From contig JANFNE010000028.1 of assembly GCA_024867545.1 (NCBI GenBank), forward strand, positions 496,001 to 560,000: 64,000 bases of DNA, in the 5' to 3' direction. The DNA comes from Phytopythium helicoides (lineage: Eukaryota > Oomycota > Peronosporomycetes > Pythiales > Pythiaceae). The notes beneath the pieces were generated by a model. The model was not told where the DNA came from. It did not search any database and was given only the letters and a program-made list of their open reading frames with translations. The translations under genes were made by a program, and so were the position numbers. Of this stretch, positions 47,177-58,500 are shown piece by piece; within the stretch, counting starts at the first letter, position 1, and each line of letters starts with the position of its first letter.

Positions 47177-48475
47177 TCAGGTGGCGGGCGGTGCTGCGGG
47201 CGTCAGCAGGTTGCCGCGCATGTTGACGAGCAGCGCGCCGCCGTTGGCCGCGTAGTGCGCCACCAGCTCCTGCATGAGCACGTGGCCGCGCTCGCCCACG
47301 AAGTTCTGCTCGAGGTTGAGCAGCGCGAGCGGCGCCAGCGCGCTTGGCGACTGCCGCGGCAGTGACAGCGCGTCGTACAGGTGCGTCGCGCCGTCGTCCG
47401 AGACGCAGTTGCCCGCCAGCGATAGCACCTGCAGCCGCGGGAAGCGGCTCGACGGGCTCACCAGCAGCTGCGCGAGCTGCCGCGTGATCTGGTCCTGCAG
47501 ACCCTCCGAGTAGCAGTAGTTGAGCCCCACGGCGCGCAGCTTGGGCAGCCGCGCCTCGCCGAGCGACACCAGCGTGCCGCGCACCAGCACGTTGCGCGCG
47601 ACGACGGACGCCTCGTCCTGGAAGTCGAACCGCTGGGCTTCCACTTGGCCGTTCAGCGTGAAGCTTTCCAGGTTGGCGAAGCGCCGGAAGAAGCGCGAGC
47701 GCTCCACGGTGCTCAGCGACTGCAGCCCGTTCAGCGTTACTTCGATCGTGGTGACGAACGCGGGCAGCTGCTGCGTCGCGATCCTGCACGAGGACGCGCA
47801 CTGCAGGAGGTCTCTCGTGTCGAGGAACGAGCAAACCTGCTGCACGAGGTCGCTGTTGCCGTCGAAGAAGAGCGGGCACTGGGCGTTGGAGGATGATGAA
47901 GACCGCGTCCGAGCTTCGCGCTCGGCCGAGAGCGTCCGACGGCGCTTCGCAGTCACAACGTTGTCGCGCTCGTTGGTCGCGCCGCTCTTTCGCTTCGTTC
48001 GCAGAAGAGCGGCCGCGTCGAGCGTGTGGGCGAGGTCCTGGTCGACCGCGAGCTCGCGCTCCGAGCGGTCCTTAGCGAAGGCAGCCTCCTCCTTCTCCGA
48101 CAGGTTGTTTAGATGCAGCTTGACCACCAGCGAGTGGAGGCGGCGGCTCAGCGTCTGTGGGTTCCAGTACTCCCACGCCGAGAAGGCCTGGCTGTACAGC
48201 GCGAGCTCTGCTCGGCGGCCAATGTACGAGATCTTGGCGTCCACCTTGCCGTACTTGGTCTTGAGCAGCATGAGGCTGTACGTAGAGGAGCGGGCTACGG
48301 GTCAGTTGCTAGCAACACCATCAGCGAGCGACAAGCAGCAAGCGACGTACATGTGGAGCAGCACGGTGCGACGCGTGGCCATGTCAATGGTGCTGTGCCA
48401 GTTCTGCTTGGCGATGGCGCCGACTGGCGTCGCGGTGGGCCGCGGCGACGGCGTCGACTCTGTCAGCGGGCTCAT
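47177..48475 (-). CDS. KIX-like domain plus leucine-rich-repeat protein
   Basis: The start at 48475 (MSPLTESTPSPRP) leads through intron 48276-48350 (AT|GTACGT...GTACAG|C) into one long exon. Residues 20-100 (KQNWHSTIDMATRRTVLLHI ... AFSAWEYWNPQTLSRRLHSLV) have the spacing of a three-helix KIX domain: NWH, a basic second helix, then an EY-x6-L-x-RL third helix. KIX modules occur in Mediator Med15 and CBP, where they bind activators. A basic segment (TAKRRRTLSAE) could be a nuclear signal. An F-box-like stretch (LVQQVCSFLDTRDLLQCASS) then precedes leucine-rich repeats to the end (LPKLRAVGLNYC, FPRLQVLSLAGN). The LRR call is firm; KIX is by pattern only. Confidence 0.65.
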
Positions 48476-48684
48476 GGCGCAGTCGGTTGTCGAGGAGGTT
48501 GTACGATGCGGAGTCGTGGGGCGGGGGCGAATAATTAGCGCGCGCGGCGGGCGCAGCGCGGAAGGCGGTGGCGGTGGTATATCCGTCGCGGCCGTCAATA
48601 ATAGCGAGCCGAATGCAGCCGATGCGTCGGCGCTTGCTGGCTGGCGAGGATAAATACTGCGCGCGTGGCGCAGTAAGTGGCGAT

Positions 48685-48722
48685 CGATGGATCGAGCGAT
48701 GGATCGAGCGAGCGAGCGAGAG
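48685..48722. repeat. GATGGATCGAGC/GAGC tandem repeat
   Basis: Short tandem units GATGGATCGAGC pass into (GAGC)n, lying about 210 bp upstream of the KIX/LRR start. Confidence 0.7.
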
Positions 48723-49006
48723 GTGGAGGCGGAGGCCCGAGCCCGTGCCCGCTGCGCCGCTCGGCTGCTCCGAAGGTACTCCGGCTGCGACGAACCGGAG
48801 TAAAGCGATTGTGGAGCGCTCGCGGCGGGAAGAAAGGTCCTTCCGCCCCCAGGTGGCCGCGGCCTCGCGCGCGGAGCGGCGGGCAGGCAGCGCCAGCGCG
48901 GCGCCAGGAGCTCCAGAGAGCACCATGTGATACCGTCACTCGGCCGGGCGTGTGCAATGCTCGTAGCTGTAGAGACCGGCCGCATGGGTAAAGTCTCTGC
49001 GCGCAG

Positions 49007-49041
49007 CCAATCAGCAGCCGGCGGGCGGAGTTTGAGCCAAT
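49007..49041. promoter_or_regulatory. Paired CCAAT boxes, 30 bp apart
   Basis: CCAAT at 49007-49011 and 49037-49041, same strand, lies 223-257 bp upstream of the cereblon start. The region 48476-49263 otherwise holds no supported gene. Confidence 0.55.
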
Positions 49042-49263
49042 CGCCGCAGGGACGGGAAGCGCAGATGGATGCGCGGAATCGTATGGCTTCCGAGAACGCG
49101 CCGACGACTCCTACACCGAGTATGCGACTAGTTGACGGAAAGGGTCCTGGAAACCAGCTGGGCGGATTCAGCCCTAGACTAGGACGTTAAACCGAAACTG
49201 GCGCTTACTCCAGGCGCGCGCCACACCAAACCTCTCCACGAAGTAACGCCGCGACCCGCCACC

Positions 49264-50753
49264 ATGGAGATGACGACGATGGCGGATGCCGCCGCGCACG
49301 CCTACCTGGGGGCGCTCGAGGCCGTGCAGAGACCGCACCACGCCTACTTCGCGGACGGCGCCGTGCTCTCGCTGCCGCTCGTCTTCCTGCCAGACATCGT
49401 ACGCGCGCGCTCGCGTCGCTCGGAGCCGTCGAGTCCGCTCACGCCGTTGTCCTGCGCGCAGGTGCTCTTCCCAGGCGACGAGCTGCCGCTGCGCTTCCTG
49501 TCCGAGACGAGTCTGGGCTCCATCCGCGAGCAGCTGGCGGCCGAGGGCGCGCTGCTGGCGGTGGTCGCCACGCGCCAGGTGGGGCCGCGCGGCGTGACAC
49601 CTGCGTGGCGCGGCCGACGACGTTGACCCGAGCTGCTGTGCGCCAGGGCGAGGACGCGTACGGCACCACCGTGCGCATCGAGAAGTTCAACGTCGGAGAG
49701 CGCTGCGCGGCCATCACCGGGGCGGCGCGCCAGCGGTTCCGCTTGAAGCGCGTGAGCCACGTGCAGTTAGGCGGAGACCTCGCGGCCAGGGCAGAGGTTG
49801 AGATCCTGCCAGAGACCCAGCCGGCACAGTTGCCATTCCCAGCGTCAAAGGCGCTGCCACGAACCCGTGATGACCAGCACGAGCAGCAGAGAGAGCTCGC
49901 TGCAGACGACCAGACCAACTCGGAAACGTGGGAGAGCCAGCGAGCGGCGCGCCGCCGCAGAGGACTCGCTCGCCGACGCGAGCTAGAGTGCCCAGCGCAC
50001 TGGAGCCGATGGGTCTACGACATGTACGACGTGCGCGTGCTCATCGAGCGTGTTCAGGCCATGCTGCTGTCGAGCGTCCACTGCAACTGGTTCAGGAAGC
50101 TCCCTGTTTCGAGCGCCTCGAGTGGCAGGCACGTGGACGCCAAGTTCCTTTCGTTGCCAAGCGAACAGCAGGACCCGAGTCTGTTTGCGTACTGGGTGGC
50201 TGGCAATTTGCCGCTCTCGACTTCTCAGCGACTAGAGCTGCTCAGAATCGACAGCACCGTCCGCCTGCTGCGATCCGAGATACGCATCCTCGAGACGCTA
50301 GAGGAGGACGTTCTGTGTGCTCGCTGTGGGAGCTTCCTGGCTACCACGCGTGAAATCTTCAGCATGACCGTCCAAGGCGCGGCCGGGACGTTTGTAAACC
50401 CTGGTGGCCACGTTTTTCAGGTCATGACGCTGCGCGACGTTCACCAACAACACGTGTTCATCGACCCAGCGAGAAGCACGGAGGACTCGTGGTTTCCTGG
50501 CTACGCGTGGAGCATCACGCACTGCAACCACTGCTACAATCACCTGGGGTGGCAGTTCAACAGGGTCGAGAACGAGCTGAACCCTGCGGTCTTCTTTGGC
50601 TTCCGACGCGCTGCGCTCGTGCTCTCGGGGTCTTCGGCTGAGCGAAACGAGCATGCAATGGACGACGTTTTGTCGGATGCTGAGTCGCTGTCATCGACAC
50701 CATCGTCCGAGGCATCAGCGCGCAGCGAAGAAGAGCCGCTCCTTCTCAACTAA
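49264..50753 (+). CDS. CRBN: Cereblon homologue (CRL4 substrate receptor)
   Basis: Introns at 49399-49461 and 49579-49646 give three exons and 452 residues, close to the 442 of human cereblon. The N-terminal half is a LON-like domain (LSLPLVFLPDIVLFPGDELPLRFLS, GTTVRIEKFNVGERCAAITG). The C-terminal half is a CULT domain, with one zinc-binding pair in LCARCGSF and the other in CNHCYNHLGWQF. The three-tryptophan cage is intact: two in DSWFPGYAWSI and one in LGWQF. That cage binds cyclic-imide ends of proteins (and thalidomide) in animals. No frame break is needed. I infer a CUL4-DDB1 ubiquitin ligase receptor. Confidence 0.93.
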
Positions 50754-50928
50754 CGCAAAGGAGATTGGTAAAGGTATGAGTCGAACGACGGTGGTGGTGC
50801 TACATGGGGCGATTTCATTGTTGTGTTACGTGCACATCTCTTGGAAGAGAGCAGCGCGCTTCGACTCGCGCGCCGATATCTCCTCTATTAGATGGAGCGC
50901 AGCTACGGCGCGGTGGTCGGCCGGGCGC

Positions 50929-51603
50929 TTAGTTGTCCGAGACGATCCACGAGTCGAGCGCGCGGCTGTAGTTGCTGATCTCCTCGGGCTTGAACCACAT
51001 GGTGATCTCGTGCTTGGCCGAGTCCGGGCCGTCCGAGCCGTGGACGAGGTTACGGCCCGTGGAGATGCAGTTGTCGCCACGGAGCGTGCCGGGGGCGGCC
51101 TGGTTGGGGTTGGTGGCGCCGAGGATCTTGCGGCCCGTGAGGATCACGTCCGTGCCCTCCCAGACCATGCAGACGATGGGTCCCGAGGTGAAGTACTTGA
51201 CGAGGCCCGGGAAGAAGGGGCGGGCGGCCAGGTCGGCGTAGTGCGCCTTGGCGCGCTCCTCCGAGGCGGTCATGAGCTTGAGCGCGACGAGCTTGTATCC
51301 CTTCTTCTCGAAGCGCGCGATGACCTCGCTGATGAGACCGCGCTGCACGCCGTCGGGCTTGATGGCGATGAACGTGCGCTCGTGGACCGTGCCGGGCACG
51401 CCGGCGTGGGGCACGGTGGCGGCAGGCTTGGCCTGCGCCTCGCGCTGGCTCGAGGCGGCGAGCGTGAGCGCGACGGCACCGGCGGCGGCGGCCACGGCCA
51501 CGACTGGCGCGCGCTTGGGGGCGGCGGCCTGCGACGTGTGCATGGCGCGCACGGCTCCGTTCTTGGCGACGGCGGCGACGCGGCGGGAGACACGCGAGAA
51601 CAT
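50929..51603 (-). CDS. Nucleoside diphosphate kinase, mitochondrial type
   Basis: A single exon of 224 residues. The first 70 or so ([21 protein letters not shown]...) are rich in Arg and Ala with a hydrophobic stretch, fitting a targeting and inner-membrane segment. The catalytic domain runs from [17 protein letters not shown] to the end and keeps the active-site [16 protein letters not shown] with its His. It transfers the gamma-phosphate between nucleotides. It converges with cereblon (176 bp) and diverges from HYPK. The start is the ATG at 51603; upstream codons are GC-rich and unsupported. Confidence 0.93.
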   Translation of the reverse strand: MFSRVSRRVAAVAKNGAVRAMHTSQAAAPKRAPVVAVAAAAGAVALTLAASSQREAQAKPAATVPHAGVPGTVHERTFIAIKPDGVQRGLISEVIARFEKKGYKLVALKLMTASEERAKAHYADLAARPFFPGLVKYFTSGPIVCMVWEGTDVILTGRKILGATNPNQAAPGTLRGDNCISTGRNLVHGSDGPDSAKHEITMWFKPEEISNYSRALDSWIVSDN

Positions 51604-51737
51604 GGCGACGCTGGGGGCTTGGGGGGGCTTGGCGGGTGCTGGGGAGCGCGCAGAAGGCGGAATGAGCGCGGCGATCCGATCCAGGATCGCGAGATCGTGG
51701 GGTGGAGGGCTCACGAGGGGACGTCACCAAGATTCGG

Positions 51738-51772
51738 CCAATGGGCGCGCGCGATTCCGTATTCTGGCCAAT
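51738..51772. promoter_or_regulatory. Paired CCAAT boxes in NDK/HYPK bidirectional promoter
   Basis: GGCCAATGGGCGCGCG near 51736 and GGCCAATCGGCGCGCG near 51766 form a nearly perfect 16-bp direct repeat, CCAAT to CCAAT 30 bp. They sit midway between the two divergent starts. Confidence 0.65.
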
Positions 51773-51872
51773 CGGCGCGCGTTAAACGATGTGGTTCGTA
51801 ACGGACGCGCGGCGGGAAGAGAGTTAGGAACCGCGCCAGTTTCGATCCAACCATCAAGTTGATCAAGGCGAG

Positions 51873-52255
51873 CATGAGCCCGAGCACGGAGCAGGAGCGC
51901 GCGGACAGCGAGGCGCAGGCCGCGGCGTCGGACGAGGAGGAGGAGGAGGCCGCGGCGCAGGGCAAGAGCCAGGCGGAGGAGAGCTCGGCGCTGGAGAAGC
52001 TGACGGACGTGGTCGAGGAGAAGCAGATGGACGAGAACAAGATGAAGGAGGCCTTCTTGGCGCTGCGCAAGCAGGAGGAGGCCGACAAGGAGGCCGAGCG
52101 CCGCAGGGAGAAGGCGCTGGCCGCCGTCAAGGTGCGCAAGGAGGACGTTGAGCTAGTCGCGCGCGAGATGGAGCTCAGCGCGCAGCAGGCAGGACCGCAG
52201 TTTGCGGGAGGCAGGGGGAGACGTCGTCGCCTGTCTCCAGGCGCTCGTGGCCTGA
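51873..52255 (+). CDS. HYPK: HYPK homologue (NatA-associated UBA protein)
   Basis: About 127 residues, matching human HYPK in length. An acidic N-terminus is followed by LEKLTDVVEEKQMDENKMKEA, a charged helix (EAERRREKALAAV), and the UBA-like end VRKEDVELVAREMELSAQQA, then DRSLREAGGDVVACLQALVA. One extra base near 52190 separates QQA from DRSLRE. The C-terminal UBA of HYPK binds the NatA N-acetyltransferase at ribosomes. The stop at 52253-52255 applies after the frame correction. Confidence 0.82.
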
Positions 52256-52383
52256 GCACAAGCGATAGAGTACGAGCGCGAGCGCGGCGCCAAGTGGTAA
52301 TCACACGTCTCGCTTCCACGCGCCTAGCTAGCGAACCTAACGCCCCTACTTGACCACATCGACCGACCAGCCCCCCGGCGAGA

Positions 52384-54411
52384 TCACTCCTCCACCACGT
52401 GGTGCAGGTTGGACACGGTCATGGACCGACCCGCCAACCGGCCCTGCTGGTGCCGCGCGTGAGATCGCCGGATCGTGCTCATCATGCGGTTCAGCTGCGA
52501 GCTCTTGACATTCTCGATCTGCCCCGGACGAAGGTCGTGCAGCGAGTCGCGGAATGCGTGGCACGCGTCCAGCACCTTGGAGCCCTTCCGCCCGGCCATC
52601 GGGTCCAGCGAGTCCAGCACGCTCTGGAACATGGCGCTCTTCTTGAAGCGGGGAAAGCTGTCCTTGGTCATCAGGTGCATGATCTCGTCGCACGCCGCGT
52701 CGAACAGGACCGACCCGGGGTCCTCGCCCTCAACGAGGCTGTTCAGCGTAGTCATGACCGAAGCCCGCACGCTTGACGGAATATTGATCTCCTTCGGAGA
52801 GTTGGACTGAATGTACTGGTCGAGGATGTGCTTGGCTTGTCGCCGCCGCTCTTCGACCCCGTCAGAGCCAATGCCTCGGAAACGCTCGACATCAATGATG
52901 AACAAAAAGTTCTCGTCGCTATGCTCAGCCTCCAGAAAAGCCTGGAATCGCTGCGTGAGTAGAGCGTGGCGTAGCACACTCGCGAGATCGCAACGCTCGC
53001 CAAACCAGGCAATGTTGGCTGCCGCCGCCACATCCGGGTACTCGCGAAATAGTTCTAGAATACGATCAAACTGACAGCTCAGCACCACCGCTGGAGTGCG
53101 CGCATACACCTTTCCTCTCCGCATATTCAGTCGCTGGAAGGTAAACGGTCCCATATAGCAGCCCGGTGTCAGATACACGGCGTTGTCCCGGTTCCCCCGG
53201 TCCTTTGCAGGATTATTGACACCGGCAGACAGGATCTCAAGGGCTCCATAAACCAAGAAGAAAAATCGAGGGTCGTCCGTTTGCTGGTCGAGCACGCAGT
53301 CACCTTTTCGAATTTGGTCATCTATCTGCATCCCATGGCTTAGTTCAACGATGCGCGCGAGGGGCACAGAGCTAAAGTACGGAAGCACACCGCTCGCCAT
53401 AGCTTTGAGTAGCAAACGCTCCTTTAGCAGCTTGTTCACGCTTTCTCGCAGATCAGGTGATTTCGATAGTAGCGTGTGAAACGACTTTTTCTCGACGCTA
53501 AGCAGCATGCAATTTTCGATCGCCCTCACAGTAGCAGCTCGAGGAATGTTGATGAGCAATGACATTTCTCCAAAGAATGAGCCTGCTTCTAGTCGAGCAA
53601 GAGGTGCAGATGCGCGGGAGCTTGTGACTTCGAGCGAGCCTGCCAGAGTAATAAATAGCTGTGTGCTCATTCCTTCATCTTCCCGGAAAATCACACAATT
53701 GCTGGGATACACGCGGATTGCTGACATCTCGGTCAGGATTTCGAGTTTATCATTCGGCAGCCCTGCGAAGAAAGGCACCCCGGAGAGTGCACCGATCAGA
53801 TCCGTATTGGTGAGCGCATTCAGCGTCGGCACCGGCTCACCTTTGGGAGACAGCAAATATTTGCTCGCAAGCGTCATAAATCGAGATCGAGCTCGCAACT
53901 CGATTCGGTCACACAAGACCGACTTTAGAATGAATTCTTCTCCTCCAGTCTCGAGAGCGTAGCGACACACAATCTCGGAGTGCGATTTCCAGTATAGTAG
54001 CGCTTCGTCCGTCTGCACTGATCCACCACTATTGGTTGCTCGTTCGCTGTTTGCTTGGTCTTCATCCTTGCCTGAATGCGCGTATCGAGAGTCACGAGGG
54101 CGCTCAATGATGCTTGCAGGCGTTCCAATGTCGAGAGGCATGCGGGCGTGTACAGTCAGGACTTTTCGGCCGTTGGAGTACATGTCGACAGCTCCATCGA
54201 ATACCAGCGCGATTTGTCCGACTCGTCCAATCGCCGAGTGAGAGTGGTGGAGCGATGCTCCTGCTTCATGGTTCGCATCGGCGCGGTACACGTGCGCGTG
54301 CTTCACAATAGTATCAACTTTGTCTGGCCCCATAAGCTGCAAGAACAGGCTAAAGTCATAGAGCCGCTTGATCTCTGCTCGTCGTGCGGACGTTCCGCAC
54401 ACAGCTCCCAT
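52384..54411 (-). CDS. Cyclic-nucleotide-binding RGS protein, likely N-myristoylated
   Basis: An uninterrupted 675-residue frame. The start MGAVCGTS fits N-myristoylation with a nearby Cys for palmitoylation. A first, degenerate cNMP-binding fold spans roughly residues 20-200. A canonical one spans about 205-330 (GVPFFAGLPNDKLEILTEM; phosphate cassette FFGEMSLLINIPRAAT). A third, weaker copy spans 335-460. Residues 474-600 are an RGS domain (LLTQRFQAFLEAEHSDENFLF, ILDQYIQ, LFDAACDEIMHLMTKDSFPRF). RGS domains speed GTP hydrolysis by G-alpha proteins. The layout suggests a membrane-bound link between cAMP/cGMP and G-protein signalling. That link is inference. Confidence 0.88.
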   Translation of the reverse strand: MGAVCGTSARRAEIKRLYDFSLFLQLMGPDKVDTIVKHAHVYRADANHEAGASLHHSHSAIGRVGQIALVFDGAVDMYSNGRKVLTVHARMPLDIGTPASIIERPRDSRYAHSGKDEDQANSERATNSGGSVQTDEALLYWKSHSEIVCRYALETGGEEFILKSVLCDRIELRARSRFMTLASKYLLSPKGEPVPTLNALTNTDLIGALSGVPFFAGLPNDKLEILTEMSAIRVYPSNCVIFREDEGMSTQLFITLAGSLEVTSSRASAPLARLEAGSFFGEMSLLINIPRAATVRAIENCMLLSVEKKSFHTLLSKSPDLRESVNKLLKERLLLKAMASGVLPYFSSVPLARIVELSHGMQIDDQIRKGDCVLDQQTDDPRFFFLVYGALEILSAGVNNPAKDRGNRDNAVYLTPGCYMGPFTFQRLNMRRGKVYARTPAVVLSCQFDRILELFREYPDVAAAANIAWFGERCDLASVLRHALLTQRFQAFLEAEHSDENFLFIIDVERFRGIGSDGVEERRRQAKHILDQYIQSNSPKEINIPSSVRASVMTTLNSLVEGEDPGSVLFDAACDEIMHLMTKDSFPRFKKSAMFQSVLDSLDPMAGRKGSKVLDACHAFRDSLHDLRPGQIENVKSSQLNRMMSTIRRSHARHQQGRLAGRSMTVSNLHHVVEE

Positions 54412-55535
54412 GGTAATGAGCGTGGATGGACGTAAACGTCCACCAAGAAAAATGGGCCCTCACGTCTCCACGTTCACCTCGTTACTTTGGTTTTCGACCA
54501 TGAACTGGAGCACCCACCACCCAGTTGTACGATCCTGCGTCTCCAGACACTCGAATCAAAGCAATCTTGTTCGTCAACGACACCAATCGATCCAGGTGCA
54601 GCACTGGAAGGAAGCAAGAGAGCTTCCAGCGCTGGAACACTTCAACTCGAAGCGGCAAGTTGCAAGAGCAACAAACGACGCCTATTTTAGTCTTGCATAC
54701 GGCGTAAGAGACGCTTTTGTTGATGATTAAGCGTGCTTGGAAGGAGCGCTCTTGGGTGTTCCTTCCCTCGTGAGGTTGGACGAGAATAGCGAGTCTCCAC
54801 CCCAGCTATTCCCAGCTCGTCAAACACCAACTGTGCGAAAGCCACTGGGCTCATTGGCTCCGGCCCTCTTCACTGGGCAGCGTCTGCTCAAGTTTTTGTG
54901 CACCTTTAAATTATGCTTCTCAACGAGGTTGGCGATGCCAATTAGGAGCTCAGGTTTGGTGTGTCGACGAAATGCATCACAGCAACGTTCCCCATCATTG
55001 AGATTGCATCCATGGGAGGTTTTTGCCACCACACACTTTCTTAATGCCCATGTTGAACTGATCTGTGTGAATCTTGGTTGGTGCTGACAACAGCGCATGG
55101 ACAAATTAGGAAAGCCCCAGAATAGCCAGGAAAATGTGGCCACTGGAGCTGTGGTTGAGAAGTGTTGGCACGGTTGTTGCTTACAATAGGCGAACAAGAG
55201 TCTTGTCCTTGGCGAAACCACTCGTGCTCGCTTGTGTGATTTGGTTCAGGCAGCGGTGGCTTCCGGAGAGCCCGAAAGCCCTGCACTGAGTCGTCGCCAT
55301 AGAGGCTGTCTCGGCTGCGTGTCTTCCCCGTCGGGCCAAGCGATCGATTGGGCCCGCGGTGGTAGACCTCCCCGCGCCACCCGAACCTGCTAACACCTCT
55401 TCCAGGACGAGCTGCCCGACACTGGCGTCGCTGCTAGACTTCTGTTGGAGCAGCGCGGCGGTTGCTCCTCTCTCGGTCGCCTCCTCCTGTGAGCCAGAGA
55501 ATGCTCTGGCGGTTCTACCGAGCCACCCCACCTCA
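54412..55535. other. Intergenic, divergent promoter region
   Basis: About 1.1 kb between outward-facing RGS and Ca2+ channel genes. Open frames on both strands lack motifs. Confidence 0.4.
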
Positions 55536-58500
55536 ATGACGACGTCAACCTCGAAAACTGCCGCCACCATCGCCACAGGAGGCAGCACCGAAGCGGGGAC
55601 CGCCGCCGCGCAAACAAAAACCGATGCAGAGCATGTCGAAATCAAGCCGGCACAGCGTGGGTCCGATCCAGCAGCACGAGTTGCGAATCGGCGGCGAGCA
55701 CAGGTGCAGAAGAAAAAAGTACGTCGAACTAACAGCAATTTCCAGCTTTCCGGAACGGGATCTGATGTGATTGCGTTAATGTTAGGAGTTCGGAGCTGAA
55801 TACGCATTCTTCACGTACATCCGTCGTGACCACTGGCTACGAAAGTGGTTTATCCGCTTGGTCGTACACCGCTACTTTGACCGAGTTATCATCATCGCGA
55901 TCATCATCAACTCGGTCATTTTGGGTCTGTCCGATTTTTCCGTCGTAGACAACGAACTCAATCCAACAAGCGAAGGAGTGGCTTTCGTCAATGGATCTGT
56001 GGTGCCAGCAACTTCACTCGCAAACTTGATAGTCGAAAAGTCGGAAATCCCGTTCACCACGCTTTTCACCGCAGAGTGCGGTATAAAGATCATAGCAATG
56101 GGCTTTGCGGGTCGCGAGGGATCCTATCTTCGTGATTCGTGGAATATGCTCGACTTTATCGTTGTCATCTCGAGGTTCGTCTTATCCATTCTCTGACTGG
56201 TTAACAAATGCTAAAACTCTGTGTCCGCAGCCTTGTTGGCATCCTACCTTCAGTGCCGAACGTATCTGCTATTCGCGTCATCCGCGTGTTGCGACCACTG
56301 CGGTCTTTGTCAATGATTCCGGGTATGCGGCGATTGATAATGGGTCTGCTGCAGGCCCTTCCTGCTCTCGGTAACGTTGTGATCTTGCAGTTGTTCGTGT
56401 TCTCAATATTTGGGATTCTAGGCATCCAACTTTTTGGTGGCAGTATGAATCGCCGATGTCGATTGACAGAGTTTCCTGTCCTACTTCCCGTAAACGACTC
56501 GTACCCGAAAGGAATGTGGCCGGTGCCTGCAGATTATTTAAAGCTTGTACTGGATAACCCCCAAGACTACGAGTGTCTTCCGGGGATTCCACTAGTTAGT
56601 GATGACTCCGTTGGTTCGTTTACAAAGGAAACTTCCCCCTGGAGCACGCCACAAGATTGTTTTTGGCCAGTGGATGAAGACGATCAGCTCCTATGTGCAC
56701 TCACAGGGCAATCTGGTAAGCATCACTGCGGCAGTAGTCGCACCTGTGGATCCGACTTTGATGCCTTCGGTAACAAGCGCTTTCGGAATGCCAAGGCGAT
56801 GAATCACGCACTTTTCAACGTAAATCTCGACTTTGGTTACACTACTTTCGACCACGTTGGACGGGCATTCTTCACGATTTTCCAGTCCATCACTCAGGAG
56901 GGGTGGACTACCATCATGTACATGACGATGGATTCTTCACAACCAGTCATCGCTGCTTGCTTTTTTACGATACTGATGATCTTCGGGTCCTTCTTTGTCA
57001 TGAACCTGACACTTGGTGTCATCTCTGATGAGTTCAATCTGGATGAAAGTGAGCGTGGGCCTACAGCAGAGGAGAAAAAGCAAAAACTAATCCAGGCAGC
57101 AGCGAAGCAGGCGAAGTTTAAGCCGCACATTCATTGGCTGTACAGACTCGTGTCTCATCCAATATTCACAGTACTGATCATGCTCGTGATTCTGGCAAAC
57201 ACAGCTGTGCTTTCCCTCGACCACTATCCAATGCCAGCGCAGATGGACTCCAACCTTGAAATCGTCAACTTCGCTTTTTCGTGTGTCTTCTGATGGAGAT
57301 GATTGCAAAACTGATCGGTCTCGGTCTTCGGCAGTACGCACGCGACAAATTCAACCTATTTGATGCTTTTGTGGTCACCATGGGTGTGCTAGAAACCATT
57401 GCATCACCACCCTCGTTCATGTCGAGCAATCCAGTTAAAAAGGGAGCTGTGTCTGCATTACGCTCATTTAGGCTTTTTCGGGTATTTAAACTTGCCCGCA
57501 ATTGGCAATCGTTACGAGAATTGCTTGAAATGGTTATGCGTGCCGTCGCAAGTATTGCCAACTTTGCGGTGCTTCTCTTCCTGTTCATCTATATCTATGC
57601 ACTGGTAGGCCTCCAAGTAAGTATTATAGCTGAGATCATGTATTTCGCTTACTAGCAACTTGATCTCGATTGTTAACAATGTGGTTGTGGTAGTTCTTCG
57701 GAAACACTATGCGTTTTGATTCAGAAGGCTACCCAACACCTTTTAACAAATACGACTTTTGGGATGGCACGGTAAGCATTTATTCGATACTTCGAGCGTC
57801 GCTTAGAGTTGCTGATGAGAAGTGTGTTCTGCCATTCTGTGAGCAAAGGTTCCACGAAGCAACTTTGATACTCTGCTGTGGTCAGCTCTTTCGGTTTTCC
57901 AAATCATTACAGGTGAAAACTGGAACAACGTTATGTACGACGGTATCCGAGGAAACTCCATGCTGGCGTGCATTTACTTCATTTCACTGGTAAGCAGCAC
58001 TCTGGAAGCGAATTTCAACATTTGTTTTTGTGAGCTCACGACAAATGTGCACTTGTTTCTAGGTAATCTTGGGCAATATGGTGCTGATGAACTTGTTTCT
58101 CGCGCTCTTACTCGATAACTTTAGTTCGGATGATGAGGACGAGATCAAGGCTAAGGAAGAAGAGACAAAAAAGCTAGCGCAGAAAATGTCCAACATGAAG
58201 GTCGCGCCAATGGGATCTAGCCAAGACCATATGCCAAAGCAATCGCGAGCAAGCATGCATTCTCGAGCCAGCATGTTCGACGCTTCTCTCCCCCATGATC
58301 GACGAGCTCGACCCCTGCCAGATGTTGACGAAGGCGATGAAGATGCCCGTCCAGTAGATCTTGACGATCTCGATAACGAGCTACAACGGAGATCATCACT
58401 CGTAAAAATGCACGTGGTACCAGCCCGGAAGAAGTCCACCCCAAGCATGTCAACATCCATTACAGGAGGAGTACTGAACGAAACTGTAAATTCCACGACA

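Noticed and set aside
48927..49190. 87-codon plus-strand frame between the KIX/LRR and cereblon genes
   Set aside because: It overlaps the CCAAT pair, has no motif and ends without relation to cereblon.
55181..55807. 208-codon minus-strand frame opposite the first channel exon
   Set aside because: It is the antisense of the channel's N-terminal exon and promoter, with no recognisable domain.
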